In this document: in pieces, positions 9,417 through 18,010 of the stretch | Layout of the letters: the number at the start of each line of letters is the position of its first letter | Numbering within the stretch: position 1 is the first letter of the stretch | Source: Rhizobium sp. C1 | GTDB taxonomy: Bacteria > Pseudomonadota > Alphaproteobacteria > Rhizobiales > Rhizobiaceae | Length of the DNA: 64,000 nucleotides | Assembly: GCF_021026335.1 (NCBI RefSeq) | Contig: NZ_JAJNCY010000002.1 | Span: 372,001 to 436,000 of the forward strand | Direction: 5' to 3' | The notes under the pieces: model-generated | Databases searched by the model: none | Seen by the model: the letters and a program-made list of their open reading frames with translations, nothing else | Told to the model about the DNA's origin: nothing | Translations under genes and position numbers: made by a program

Positions 9417-10673
9417 TCAGAGCCCGAGCAGTGCGAAGATCGGGCCTACCGACTTGTAGGCCATATACCATGTCAGGCAGCAGATCACGGCGCCGAGCAC
9501 AAGCAGCCAGCGCGGATAGTTGTAGCCGTTCATCAGATCGGGCCGCTTCCAGGCCGCAAACAGCAGCATGGAAAGACCGATCGGCAGGACGAGGCCGTTG
9601 AGACCACCAACGAAGACCAGCATCGCGGCTGGCGGCGTGGTGATGATCACATAGGCGATCAGCGAGATGCAGATGAAGACGACCGTTGCGAGATTGCGCT
9701 GACGCTCGTTGATCTCCGGCTTGAAGGCGGTGAGGAACGATACCGATGTATAGGCGGCGCCGATGATGCTGGTCATGGCCGAGGCGAGGAAGACCGCGCC
9801 GAACAGACGGAAACCGATTTCGCCGGCCGCGGCGTGGAAGGCCTGGCCTGCCGGGTTTGCACCCTTGCCGGAAAGGTCGATGACAACGCCGCTGGCAACA
9901 ACGCCGAGAACGGCAAGGAACAGGATGTAGCGCAGAACGCCGGTGATCGCGATGCCGCTCAGAGCCGCGCGGTTGATGGAGGGAATGCTGTCCACGCCAA
10001 CCGTGCCCTTGTCGAGCAGGCGGTGTGCGCCGGCATAGGTGATGTAACCGCCGACCGTGCCGCCAACGATGGTGGTGATCGTGGCAAAGTCGATCGTGGA
10101 GGGCAGGAATGTCTGATGGAAGGCTTCGGCAACCGGCGGTCCGGAGACGATCGTCGCATAGAGGATCAGTGCGAGCTTGACGAAGGCGGCGACGAAGACC
10201 ACGCGGTCCATGGCAACGCCGGCCCGGCGCGACAGGAAGATGGCGATGGCGGCCAGCGCTGCGGCCGCGCCGCCGATCTTCGGATCAAGATCGATCATCG
10301 CGTTGAGGCCAAGCCCTGCGCCACCGATATTGCCGACATTGAAGAACAGGCCGCCGATGATGACGAGAACGGCCAGCACATAGCCGGAGCCGGGAATGGC
10401 GGCATTGGCAATTGCCGGCGCGCGCATGCGGGTGACAGCGACGATGCGCCAGACATTGGCCTGCACGACGAAGTCGATCAGGATGGAAACGAGGATCGCA
10501 AAGGCGAAGGCGGCGCCCAGCTTCACGGTGAATGTCGCAGTCTGCGTGATGAAACCAGGCCCGACAGCGGCCATGGACATCAGGAACATGGCGGAAAGCA
10601 GGGCGTAGCGCTGCGATTCCGCGCCTTTTGCCGTCGCGGGCTCGCGATCTGGCACTGGCTCGGTCTTCTGCAT
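9417..10673 (-). CDS. Nramp-fold permease of the 5-oxoproline operon (annotated type: divalent metal transporter)
   Basis: A 418-residue integral membrane protein with about 11 spans, from an ATG at 10673 with GGAG upstream. It shows the Nramp-like start GPGFITQTATFTVKLGAAF and GYVLAVLVIIGGLFFNVGN. The DPGN motif that binds metal in helix 1 of true Nramp transporters is absent, and the helix-6 MPH motif is replaced by SAMTSIIGAAYTS. I therefore infer that it does not carry divalent metals. By position, as first gene of the pxp locus, it is a candidate importer of 5-oxoproline or a related compound. The divergent GntR gene probably controls it. Confidence 0.85.
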   Translation of the reverse strand: MQKTEPVPDREPATAKGAESQRYALLSAMFLMSMAAVGPGFITQTATFTVKLGAAFAFAILVSILIDFVVQANVWRIVAVTRMRAPAIANAAIPGSGYVLAVLVIIGGLFFNVGNIGGAGLGLNAMIDLDPKIGGAAAALAAIAIFLSRRAGVAMDRVVFVAAFVKLALILYATIVSGPPVAEAFHQTFLPSTIDFATITTIVGGTVGGYITYAGAHRLLDKGTVGVDSIPSINRAALSGIAITGVLRYILFLAVLGVVASGVVIDLSGKGANPAGQAFHAAAGEIGFRLFGAVFLASAMTSIIGAAYTSVSFLTAFKPEINERQRNLATVVFICISLIAYVIITTPPAAMLVFVGGLNGLVLPIGLSMLLFAAWKRPDLMNGYNYPRWLLVLGAVICCLTWYMAYKSVGPIFALLGL

Positions 10674-10759
10674 GATTTTTCTCCGTTTATCGTCACCCGC
10701 CCCTCGCGGATGCTTTTCACGGATCACATCATGAATTGGGGTTCAAGTTTGTCAAGATC

Positions 10760-10777
10760 GTTGAACAATATTTCAAC
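10760..10777. promoter_or_regulatory. Inverted repeat in the permease-GntR divergent promoter
   Basis: GTTGAA (10760-10765) and TTCAAC (10772-10777) form a perfect 6-base inverted repeat around CAATAT. It is one base from a second, longer repeat and lies in the 255-base region between two divergent genes. The short half-sites are compatible with a GntR/FCD operator; assignment is by position only. Confidence 0.45.
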
Positions 10778-10811
10778 ATTACACAGCAATATAGTCATAT
10801 TGCTGTGCAAT
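10778..10811. promoter_or_regulatory. Long inverted repeat, candidate GntR operator
   Basis: CACAGCAATAT (10782-10792) and ATATTGCTGTG (10797-10807) are perfect inverted copies around AGTC. The pairing extends three bases further on both sides after one mismatch (ATT at 10778-10780, AAT at 10809-10811). It is centred ~134 bases before the GntR start and ~122 before the permease start. It is the best candidate operator for the adjacent GntR/FCD regulator, although a structured 5' leader is also possible. Confidence 0.6.
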
Positions 10812-10928
10812 GAGATGAATTTTTGGGCTAAGAATCCGTGTCGCTTGCTGAACATTTATGCTATGAGGCGGCCGTTCGGACGACACGGGCAACAGACTTG
10901 GCATAGCAGGCATTGGGGACGGACCAGC

Positions 10929-11591
10929 ATGGTGGAGATGGCGGAAAGCTTGCCTGTCGCAGACAGGCTTGCCAGAGACATTCGCTCGATGCTGATTTCG
11001 GGCGAGTTGCAGCCGGGCCAGCGTGTGTCTGAAGCGGCTTTCAGCGAGCGGCTTAACGTGTCGCGCAACTCCCTGCGCGAGGCTTTCCGGCTTCTGACCA
11101 AGGAAGGGCTGCTCCAGCATGAGGCCAATCGCGGTGTCTTCGTCAGCGTGCCCAGCATGGCGTCGATCATGGACATCTATCGCGTCAGACGTCTCATCGA
11201 ATGCGGCGCGCTCGCTCAGGCCTGGCGTCTCCATCCTGCCGTCAAGGCGATGCGTCAGGCTGTCGAAACGGCCAAGGCCCATCGCGATCGGAACGACTGG
11301 CAGGGTGTCGGCAGCGCCAACATGATGTTCCATGCCGCCGTCGTGGACTTGTCCGACAGCGCCAGGCTCAACGCCTTTTATGCGGGCATCGCTGCCGAAC
11401 TGCGGCTCGGCTTCGGGCTTCTGGGGGATCCCGAACACCTGCACGCGCCATTTATAGACATGAACGATGAGATCGTGACGCTTATCGAGAATGATCGGCC
11501 AGCCGAGGCGGCAGGCCGCATGAACGAATATCTGACGCTGTCAGAACGCGTCATCCTCAAGGCCTTCGAAAAGGTTTCCGACGGGGCCTGA
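10929..11591 (+). CDS. GntR family transcriptional regulator, FCD subfamily
   Basis: A 220-residue regulator. The N-terminal winged helix-turn-helix is typical (ADRLARDIRSMLISGELQPG, SEAAFSERLNVSRNSLREAF, LLTKEGLLQHEANRGVFV). The C-terminal all-helical FCD ligand domain includes YRVRRLIECGALA and FHAAVVDLSDSARL. The frame is open for 1.6 kb upstream, but that is the complement of the permease; the ATG at 10929 fits the family start. It is divergent from the permease-pxp operon and most likely regulates it in response to an acid such as 5-oxoproline or glutamate (inference). Confidence 0.92.
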   Translation: MVEMAESLPVADRLARDIRSMLISGELQPGQRVSEAAFSERLNVSRNSLREAFRLLTKEGLLQHEANRGVFVSVPSMASIMDIYRVRRLIECGALAQAWRLHPAVKAMRQAVETAKAHRDRNDWQGVGSANMMFHAAVVDLSDSARLNAFYAGIAAELRLGFGLLGDPEHLHAPFIDMNDEIVTLIENDRPAEAAGRMNEYLTLSERVILKAFEKVSDGA

Positions 11592-11625
11592 GACCGCAAC
11601 ACGCCTCGTAGACCGGTCCTGACGA

Positions 11626-12456
11626 TCAGAGGAGATTCGCCAGTCGGCAGAACTCTTCCACCGAAAGCGTTTCGGCCCGCCGTTGCGGATCGATATCCGC
11701 CTTCAGCAGCAGTGCTTCGCCGCCGAGGCTTTTCAGGCTTTGCCGCAGCATCTTGCGGCGCTGTCCAAAGGCGGCTTCCGTGACCCTGCCGAGCTTTTTC
11801 GCGTCGCAGTCGATCGGGTTTTCGCGCGGCGTCAGGTGAACCACGGTGGATGTGACCTTGGGCGGCGGGGAGAAGGCCTGGGGCGGCACGTCAAATTCCC
11901 GATGCGCCCGCGTGCGCCAGCCGGCGAGAACAGCCAATCGACCGTAATGGTCGTCATCAGGCCCTGCGGTGATGCGCTCGCCGACTTCCTTTTGGAACAT
12001 CAGCGTCAGCGACTGCCAGAACGGCGGCCAGACCGGCGGCAGCAGCCAGTTGAGAAGCAGCTGTGTTCCGACATTGTAGGGCAGGTTGGCGATGACTGCG
12101 ACAGGCCCGTCCTTCGGCGCGAGGCCGGTGAAATCCGTCTTCAGCGCGTCGCCGCTGAGAACCTCGAGTTTGCCCGGATAATGCGCAGAGATCTCGGCCA
12201 GGGCCGGCAGGCAACGCTCGTCGCGCTCGACCGCAATGACCTTCTTCGCATTCAGCGAGAGGATGGCGCGCGTCAGGCCGCCGGGGCCGGGTCCGACCTC
12301 AAAAACGGTCACGTTCTCGAGTGGTCCTGCGGTGCGGGCGATCTTCTGCGTCAGGTTCAGGTCGAAGAGAAAGTTCTGGCCGAGCGATTTCTTCGCATCC
12401 AGTCCATGCGCGGCGATCACGTCGGAGAGTTTCGGCAGGCCATCGATCGTCGCCAT
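11626..12456 (-). CDS. rsmA: 16S rRNA (adenine1518-N6/adenine1519-N6)-dimethyltransferase
   Basis: RsmA/KsgA dimethylates two adjacent adenines in the 3'-end hairpin of 16S rRNA using S-adenosylmethionine. The 276-residue protein starts with [19 protein letters not shown], then the SAM motif [15 protein letters not shown], the [10 protein letters not shown] acidic motif, and [14 protein letters not shown] (the catalytic NLPY). The C-terminal domain has [14 protein letters not shown]. It begins one base after pdxA ends, so it is the third gene of surA-pdxA-rsmA. It converges on the GntR gene with a 34-base gap. Confidence 0.97.
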   Translation of the reverse strand: MATIDGLPKLSDVIAAHGLDAKKSLGQNFLFDLNLTQKIARTAGPLENVTVFEVGPGPGGLTRAILSLNAKKVIAVERDERCLPALAEISAHYPGKLEVLSGDALKTDFTGLAPKDGPVAVIANLPYNVGTQLLLNWLLPPVWPPFWQSLTLMFQKEVGERITAGPDDDHYGRLAVLAGWRTRAHREFDVPPQAFSPPPKVTSTVVHLTPRENPIDCDAKKLGRVTEAAFGQRRKMLRQSLKSLGGEALLLKADIDPQRRAETLSVEEFCRLANLL

Positions 12457-12457
12457 G

Positions 12458-13468
12458 TCAGGCTGCCTTTTCGGCCATGTCTGCGGCCATTTTCAGGGCT
12501 GCGATCAGACTGTCCGGCTTTGCCTTGCCGCTGCCGGCGATGGAGAAGGCAGTGCCATGGTCTGGCGAGGTGCGGATGAAGGGAAGTCCCAGCGTCGCGT
12601 TCACGCCATCGTCGAAGGCGAGCGTCTTGGCCGGAATCAGTGCCTGATCGTGATACATGCAGATCGCCACGTCATAGGTTTCGCGCGCCGCCGCATGAAA
12701 CATCGTGTCGGCGGGCAGGGGCCCGAAAGCCTCGATGCCCTCTGCGCGCAACCGGTCGATGGCGGGGCGGACAATTGCGTCATCCTCTTTGCCAAGCGCA
12801 CCGCCTTCACCCGCATGCGGGTTCAGCCCGCTGACGGCGAGGCGCGGCCGGGCGATGCCGAATCGGCTTGTCAGGTCGCGAGCCGTGATCCGCGCCGTCT
12901 CGACGATCAGATCTTCCGTCAGCGTCTCGGCGATCCGGATCAGCGGAATGTGGATCGTGACCGGCACGGTGCGTAGCTGAGGGCTGGCAATCATCATGAC
13001 CGGGATTGGGGCTTTGCCATCCGGTCCCGCCGCGAGATCGGCGAGATATTCGGTATGGCCCGGAAAGCGGAACCCGGCGGAATAGAGCACGGATTTTGCG
13101 ATGGGGCAGGTGACGACCGCCGCTGTGCGCCCGGCCTGCGTTTCCTCCACCGCCCGGCGGATCGCCTCGATGATGGAACTCGCATTGGCGCTGTCGGGTT
13201 CGCCGGCAGACACGGGTGCGGTTGAGCGAATGCCAAGAACGGGCAGGGCGTTTGCAAAAACGGATGACGCCGCTTCCGGCGTCGCCTGCGCGATCGGAAC
13301 AGTAAGACCCAGCATCTGCGCACGCGTGGCAAGCGCATCCGGATCGCCGAGATAGAGGAAAGGTGGGACGCCATGCTCCCGCCGCCGTGCCCAGGCCATC
13401 AGGGCGATATCCGGGCCGATACCGGCGGGATCGCCCTGACTCAGCGCAAGTGGCTTCCGCAAGCTCAT
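12458..13468 (-). CDS. pdxA: 4-hydroxythreonine-4-phosphate dehydrogenase
   Basis: PdxA oxidises 4-phosphohydroxy-L-threonine in pyridoxal phosphate synthesis. From the ATG at 13468 the protein has 336 residues: [17 protein letters not shown] at the start, [27 protein letters not shown] (metal and substrate His), [12 protein letters not shown], and [16 protein letters not shown]. An AAGGG lies eight bases before this ATG. A GTG at 13489 in the same frame overlaps the surA stop (GTGA) but has no such site. The gene lies between surA and rsmA, as in many proteobacteria. Confidence 0.95.
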   Translation of the reverse strand: MSLRKPLALSQGDPAGIGPDIALMAWARRREHGVPPFLYLGDPDALATRAQMLGLTVPIAQATPEAASSVFANALPVLGIRSTAPVSAGEPDSANASSIIEAIRRAVEETQAGRTAAVVTCPIAKSVLYSAGFRFPGHTEYLADLAAGPDGKAPIPVMMIASPQLRTVPVTIHIPLIRIAETLTEDLIVETARITARDLTSRFGIARPRLAVSGLNPHAGEGGALGKEDDAIVRPAIDRLRAEGIEAFGPLPADTMFHAAARETYDVAICMYHDQALIPAKTLAFDDGVNATLGLPFIRTSPDHGTAFSIAGSGKAKPDSLIAALKMAADMAEKAA

Positions 13469-13485
13469 CGGCGCGCCCTTGTCCG

Positions 13486-14439
13486 TCACTTCAGGACGAC
13501 GTTGGCTTTGGCGCGAAGCTCTTCCAGATACTTCTTGGCGTTGGGGTCGACTTCGTTCTGTTTGCCCGGCTTCTTCAGGTCTTCTTCGCGGAAGACGGCC
13601 GCGGCTGCAGCGTCGTCGCTGACTTCGCGCTTCGAGCAGATGGCGATGAATTCCACGCCGCGCGGGGTCACCTGCGTCGAGGTTGTGCCGCCTGCCGGCG
13701 CCTTCTTGATCAGCTCTTTCCAGTTGTCGGGCAGCTCGGGCTCAAGGAAGCGGCCCAGATCCTTGACCGAAACGTCGCGCATGGTCGCGGCAAACGCCTT
13801 GGCCTGCTCGCAGCCGGGGAACTTCTTGCGCGAGGCTTCTGCCTCCGCCTTGCGCTTGCCGGTGATGCCGCGCTTGTTCTCGGGCACCACGAAGATGACC
13901 TGCTTCAGGATATATTCGTTGACCTTCGGACGGTTCGCGCCGCTCTTGGCGATGCGTGCGCCGATGTCGCCGGCGGTCAGCTTGTTGCTGTCGCCAAAGC
14001 GCGCCTGCACGGCTCGCGGCCAGCTCATCGAGATGGCGATGAAGGACTTGAAGTGATCGACGGTCACGCCGGACTTCGTCATGATCGTGTTGAGCTGTTC
14101 CAGCGAAAGCTTGTTGTTCGCAGCAAAGCGCGCATAGGCGGCATCCACATCGTCGCCGCTCACCGATGTCTGGGTGGCCAGAACGCCCATGCGTTCGATA
14201 GCCTCATCCACCAGTTGCTGCCGTGCAAGGCTGTTGAGGTTTCCCTTGGCGCGCTGCAGACGCAGGAAGTTCACCCGCTTGGCAACGTCGCCGCTGGTGA
14301 TAGGCGTTCCGTTGACGACGGCGACAACCGTCGTGCTCGCGGCCTCGGCCATCATCATCTGCGGCGCGATCGCCGGGGCGATCACGGTCATTCCAAAGGA
14401 GATCGAAAGTGCGGTGACAGCCGCCTTGAAGCTCAACAT
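13486..14439 (-). CDS. surA: SurA-like periplasmic chaperone / divergent peptidyl-prolyl isomerase
   Basis: A 317-residue exported protein: a hydrophobic signal sequence (residues ~5-33, cleavage near AEAAS), then the SurA N-terminal domain ([37 protein letters not shown]) and one divergent parvulin-like region ([15 protein letters not shown] to [12 protein letters not shown]). It is shorter than E. coli SurA, which has two parvulin domains. SurA assists outer-membrane barrel proteins, including LptD, encoded just upstream. The C-terminal ~40 residues are charged. Catalytic isomerase activity is uncertain because the domain is divergent. Confidence 0.87.
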   Translation of the reverse strand: MLSFKAAVTALSISFGMTVIAPAIAPQMMMAEAASTTVVAVVNGTPITSGDVAKRVNFLRLQRAKGNLNSLARQQLVDEAIERMGVLATQTSVSGDDVDAAYARFAANNKLSLEQLNTIMTKSGVTVDHFKSFIAISMSWPRAVQARFGDSNKLTAGDIGARIAKSGANRPKVNEYILKQVIFVVPENKRGITGKRKAEAEASRKKFPGCEQAKAFAATMRDVSVKDLGRFLEPELPDNWKELIKKAPAGGTTSTQVTPRGVEFIAICSKREVSDDAAAAAVFREEDLKKPGKQNEVDPNAKKYLEELRAKANVVLK

Positions 14440-14457
14440 TTCAAAGTTTCCTTCCCG

Positions 14458-14514
14458 GGCAAGTCATGAAGCCCCCGATGACTTGCCGCTCCATAACATG
14501 ATGCAGCAAGTCAT
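14458..14514. repeat. Three copies of a 9-mer in the surA leader, two forming a hairpin
   Basis: GGCAAGTCAT (14458-14467) and ATGACTTGCC (14478-14487) are perfect 10-base inverted copies around a 10-base loop. A further GCAAGTCAT occurs at 14506-14514. All are in the 137-base gap between lptD and surA, upstream of surA on its strand. The hairpin has no T-run on the surA strand. It could be an operator, a transcript-processing site or a translational control element. Confidence 0.6.
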
Positions 14515-14576
14515 TCAAACTGCCGACGCGAATAGTTCAGATTTTAGGCGAAGTCGCGGCGGAGAAAAGCCGCAAC

Positions 14577-16913
14577 TCAGAAGGAGGAACTTGCCGCGTC
14601 GCCGACGCGCACGTCGCCCAGCGTACGGAAGGTAAGCCGTGCGCCAACCGCCCAGTCGCTGCCCGAATTATTGTTCGTGTCGCGCGTTTCGGTAAACCCG
14701 ATGGCGAAGATCGTGCACTCGTCCTCATAGCTCAGGCCGACCGTGCTCGAATTCAGCAGGCGCTTGCGCAGGTCGTAGTTCACCGTGCCGTAGAGCTTCC
14801 AGTAGTTCTTGAACTTCACACTGTTGGTCAGGATGAGCTGTTCCCGGGTCTCGGCTGCGCCATATTCCGGCTGCGGAGCGATGCGCGAATAGGTCGCCGA
14901 GACGTTATAGGCCTTCGAGCCGTAGCTCAGGGTCGAATCAAGTCTTGCGACCTGGAAATTCTCTTTCTTCAGGCGCACGCTCTCGGTTACGCCAAGCCCG
15001 AAAGGCGTCTGCACGTTCACCATGCCGACATAGTCCGAAGCCCGCTTGTCGAGGCCGGAGTTCCAGCCCGCGTAAACGAGATCGGTCTGCGCAAACGAGT
15101 TACGACCGGCAACCTGGAAGGACTGGCCCGCGATGGCGTTGAGCGAATAGCCGCTGTCGAACGTACCGCGGTAGCGGATGCCGAGGTTGGCGCGCGTACC
15201 ACCTTCGATGCGATCATAGCCCGAGAACTTGTCCCGATCGAACAGATTGGTGGCGTCGAAGACGAAGCTCTGCGCGTCCTCGTTGGGCAGGCGCCCGGCC
15301 ATCTGCTCGTCCGGCCGGACGAAAATCTGACCGATCGGCTCGATGATATGCTCGCTGCCCGGCATGGTGATGAGGAACGGATAGCTGACCTCGGTTCCCG
15401 CAGTGATCATGCTGCGCGTCGACGCGATGCCGGAACCGAAATTACCGGCATAGGTATAAGTCCCGCTCGAGGGGGACTGCATGCCGAGCTGGAACGTGTC
15501 GGCGCGTGCCGCCAGAACCGGCGTGATGACAAAACCTTCATCGGAGACGAAACGGCGGCGCCACTGCGCATCGGCGCTCAGGCGGCTGGTTTCACCGCGC
15601 ACACCGGGGAAGCGAGTCGTCGTGCCGGCCGTATAGGCGGCGAGCCCGCGATGCGTCAGATTGGTGAAGTTCAGATTGTAACTCAGCTCACCGCCAAGGA
15701 TCGGCTTGTTGAGCACGGCATTATAGTCGAGAACCGGGTGAACGAACGCCTGCTGATATTCGGCCGTGTTCTTCGCGTCGGCATCCTGCACGTCAAAATA
15801 ATAGGAGTGGATGTCGAAGTAGTTCCGCTTGCCGAGCCCGGTCAGATAGATCTGGTTCGTGAAGGTCGACGCGCCCGCGCCCTTCAGGCTGTAGGTCCGC
15901 GAGAAATTGTTGTCGGTCTGCGCCATAACGTCCCAGCCGAAGGTCCAGCGTGGGTTGATCTGGAAGGCGCCCGTGCTACGCACCATGGCGCGCTGGGTTT
16001 TCATCGCATCGCTGGTGCCGGCTACAAAGGCGGATGGCTTCTGCTGGTTGATTGCAGCCATCTGCAGCGTGTGCGTGCCGTTGTCGAAACGCTGGCGCAG
16101 CTCGCCGGACAGCAACAAGCCCTGCGTCGTGTAATAGGTCGGGCTGAATGTGAAGTCCGTGCTCGGATTGATCACATAGTAATAGGGAATGGTCGCGCCG
16201 AAACCGAGATTCTGCGCAGAGCTGAAAGTCGGGAACAGGAAGCCTGATTTCCGCTTCACCGTATGGTCCGGTACTTCGATGAAGGGCAGGTAGGCAATCG
16301 GCATGCCGAACAGCTCAAGCCGCGTTCCTTCCAGGCGAACGGTGTGGGTCTCGCCGTTCTCGATCACCTTGCGGGCCTTCACCTGCCAGAGCGGCGCCTT
16401 TTCCGGATTGTCCGCGCAGGGTTTGCAGGCCGTGTAGACGCCGTTCTGCAACACGAAGACGTTGGAGTTCACGCGCTGGCCGCTTTCGGCCGCGATATGC
16501 GTATCGTCCGTTGTTTCAATGCGCAGCGAATTAATGAAGCCCTGACCGAAATCGTCGGTTACGTCCATCTTGTCGGCATAGATCTTGTTGCCATCGGGTT
16601 CGACGACTTCGATCTTGCCGGCCGCGATCAGGCGCCCGGAGGCCTGGTCATAGGTCACTTCGTCGGCAACCAGCTTGTTGCCCTTGTAATTGATCTTAAC
16701 CGCGCCGCTCGCGACCACCTTCTTGTGGTCGCGGTCATAAACCAGCTGGTTGGACGACAGATAAAGCTTCGCGTCATCCGATTGCGCGGATGTCTGATCC
16801 GGCAACGGAAGGATATTCTGTGCAACAGACGAACCGGCAGCGGCAAAAAGAGCGCATGCGGCTACACCTGCGAACAACGCAGTTCTCACGGTCGAAACGA
16901 TCGCGCAATTCAT
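14577..16913 (-). CDS. lptD: LPS assembly outer-membrane protein LptD
   Basis: LptD is the outer-membrane barrel that inserts lipopolysaccharide into the outer leaflet. The protein has 778 residues from the ATG at 16913; a GTG at 16922 overlapping the lptG stop is an alternative. A signal sequence (TALFAGVAACALFAAAG) ends near VAQ. The N-terminal OstA/LptA jelly-roll follows (AKLYLSSNQLVYDRDHKKVV, ADEVTYDQASGRL), then the barrel domain (LPFIEVPDHTVKRKSGFLFP, YYYVINPSTDFTFSPTYYT) up to a terminal Phe. The long barrel and C-terminal aromatic residue are intact. It is downstream of lptF and lptG in one operon. Confidence 0.95.
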   Translation of the reverse strand: MNCAIVSTVRTALFAGVAACALFAAAGSSVAQNILPLPDQTSAQSDDAKLYLSSNQLVYDRDHKKVVASGAVKINYKGNKLVADEVTYDQASGRLIAAGKIEVVEPDGNKIYADKMDVTDDFGQGFINSLRIETTDDTHIAAESGQRVNSNVFVLQNGVYTACKPCADNPEKAPLWQVKARKVIENGETHTVRLEGTRLELFGMPIAYLPFIEVPDHTVKRKSGFLFPTFSSAQNLGFGATIPYYYVINPSTDFTFSPTYYTTQGLLLSGELRQRFDNGTHTLQMAAINQQKPSAFVAGTSDAMKTQRAMVRSTGAFQINPRWTFGWDVMAQTDNNFSRTYSLKGAGASTFTNQIYLTGLGKRNYFDIHSYYFDVQDADAKNTAEYQQAFVHPVLDYNAVLNKPILGGELSYNLNFTNLTHRGLAAYTAGTTTRFPGVRGETSRLSADAQWRRRFVSDEGFVITPVLAARADTFQLGMQSPSSGTYTYAGNFGSGIASTRSMITAGTEVSYPFLITMPGSEHIIEPIGQIFVRPDEQMAGRLPNEDAQSFVFDATNLFDRDKFSGYDRIEGGTRANLGIRYRGTFDSGYSLNAIAGQSFQVAGRNSFAQTDLVYAGWNSGLDKRASDYVGMVNVQTPFGLGVTESVRLKKENFQVARLDSTLSYGSKAYNVSATYSRIAPQPEYGAAETREQLILTNSVKFKNYWKLYGTVNYDLRKRLLNSSTVGLSYEDECTIFAIGFTETRDTNNNSGSDWAVGARLTFRTLGDVRVGDAASSSF

Positions 16914-16921
16914 TGCAGCCA

Positions 16922-18007
16922 CTAGCCATCCTCTTGATGGAGCAGGATGGTTGCACCGATAGCCAGAGCCACAATGGCTGGTATCCAGGCCGCAACGAAC
17001 GGAGGTACTACACCGCTGCTACCAAATGCTTTCGCAAGCATCGTCACCACATAAAGCATGAAGCCGGACAGGATTCCACCCAGAATTAATCCGGGGGACT
17101 GTGAAAGCCGGCTGAATTTTAGCGACACGGTGCCCGCAATCATCACCATGGCGATCAGGAAGACCGGCATGGACAGAAGCGAGTGATACTGTGTCTTGAG
17201 CGCATTGGTGGAAATGCCCAGCGCCCGGTTTGTCTCGATCTTGCGCGGAAGGTCAAAGAAACCAATGGTTTCCGGCTGGGAAAGCTGCTCTTGGACGAAC
17301 TCGCGTTTCAAATTGGTTTCCACCTGTACTGACTTGAGACGCTTCGGCGGTTCGCCCGGTCGCGTTTCCAAAACGGTGTTAAGCTGCCAGTAACCACGTT
17401 CCAAGATGGCTTGCGCTGCATCCTGCCTTAGAACGATATTTCCCTGTGGATCAAAGTGGAAAATCACCACCCCGGAAAGCACCGTTCCGTTTTCCCCAAC
17501 GGTGCGCGCACCGATGATGGCATCGTCGTTTCGGGTGATCTGTCTGAGCCAGGGAACGCCCGCCGATTGCGCGCTTGATGTCGCCCCGACGCGCGCTTCG
17601 AGGCTCGTTGCCGTGAGCATGCCCAGTGCGGCGAGCGGGTTGAGCACGGTCGTCACCAGAATGCCGGCAACCATCGCGCCGAAGATGAACGGCGCCATGA
17701 ACTGCCAGACCGAAATGCCGGCAGCGCGCGTCACCACGAGCTCGTATTTCCGGTTCAGCGCGACGAGCGTGATGATCGAGGAGAAGAGCACGACGAACGG
17801 TGCCGTCTGCTGCAGCAGAAGCGGCAGACGCAGCACCGTCAGCCAGAAGGCATCCATCAGGTGTGCTTGCGAGGAATCCGGAATCTTGCTCGAGTTCTCG
17901 CTGAAATCGACAAGGAAGATGATGCCCGCGACGCCGAGGAAGAACCAGCCCAGCGTCTTCATGTAGCGCCCGAAGAAGTAGCGTCCGAGTGTCCAGGGAA
18001 TCTGCAT
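16922..18007 (-). CDS. lptG: LPS export ABC transporter permease LptG
   Basis: A 361-residue YjgP/YjgQ family permease of the LptB2FG complex, which extracts LPS from the inner membrane. It begins TLGRYFFGRYMKTLGWFFLG with the first membrane span and has LRLPLLLQQTAPFVVLFSSI and LNRKYELVVTRAAGISVWQF, all family motifs. A periplasmic beta-jellyroll of ~150 residues follows, then three C-terminal spans. It lies three bases after lptF, and its TAG stop overlaps a possible GTG start of lptD, so translation is probably coupled. Confidence 0.95.
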   Translation of the reverse strand: MQIPWTLGRYFFGRYMKTLGWFFLGVAGIIFLVDFSENSSKIPDSSQAHLMDAFWLTVLRLPLLLQQTAPFVVLFSSIITLVALNRKYELVVTRAAGISVWQFMAPFIFGAMVAGILVTTVLNPLAALGMLTATSLEARVGATSSAQSAGVPWLRQITRNDDAIIGARTVGENGTVLSGVVIFHFDPQGNIVLRQDAAQAILERGYWQLNTVLETRPGEPPKRLKSVQVETNLKREFVQEQLSQPETIGFFDLPRKIETNRALGISTNALKTQYHSLLSMPVFLIAMVMIAGTVSLKFSRLSQSPGLILGGILSGFMLYVVTMLAKAFGSSGVVPPFVAAWIPAIVALAIGATILLHQEDG

Positions 18008-18010
18008 GAC

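Noticed and set aside
9315-10928. Upstream extension of the GntR frame on the + strand
   Set aside because: It is antisense to the permease; the family start is at 10929.
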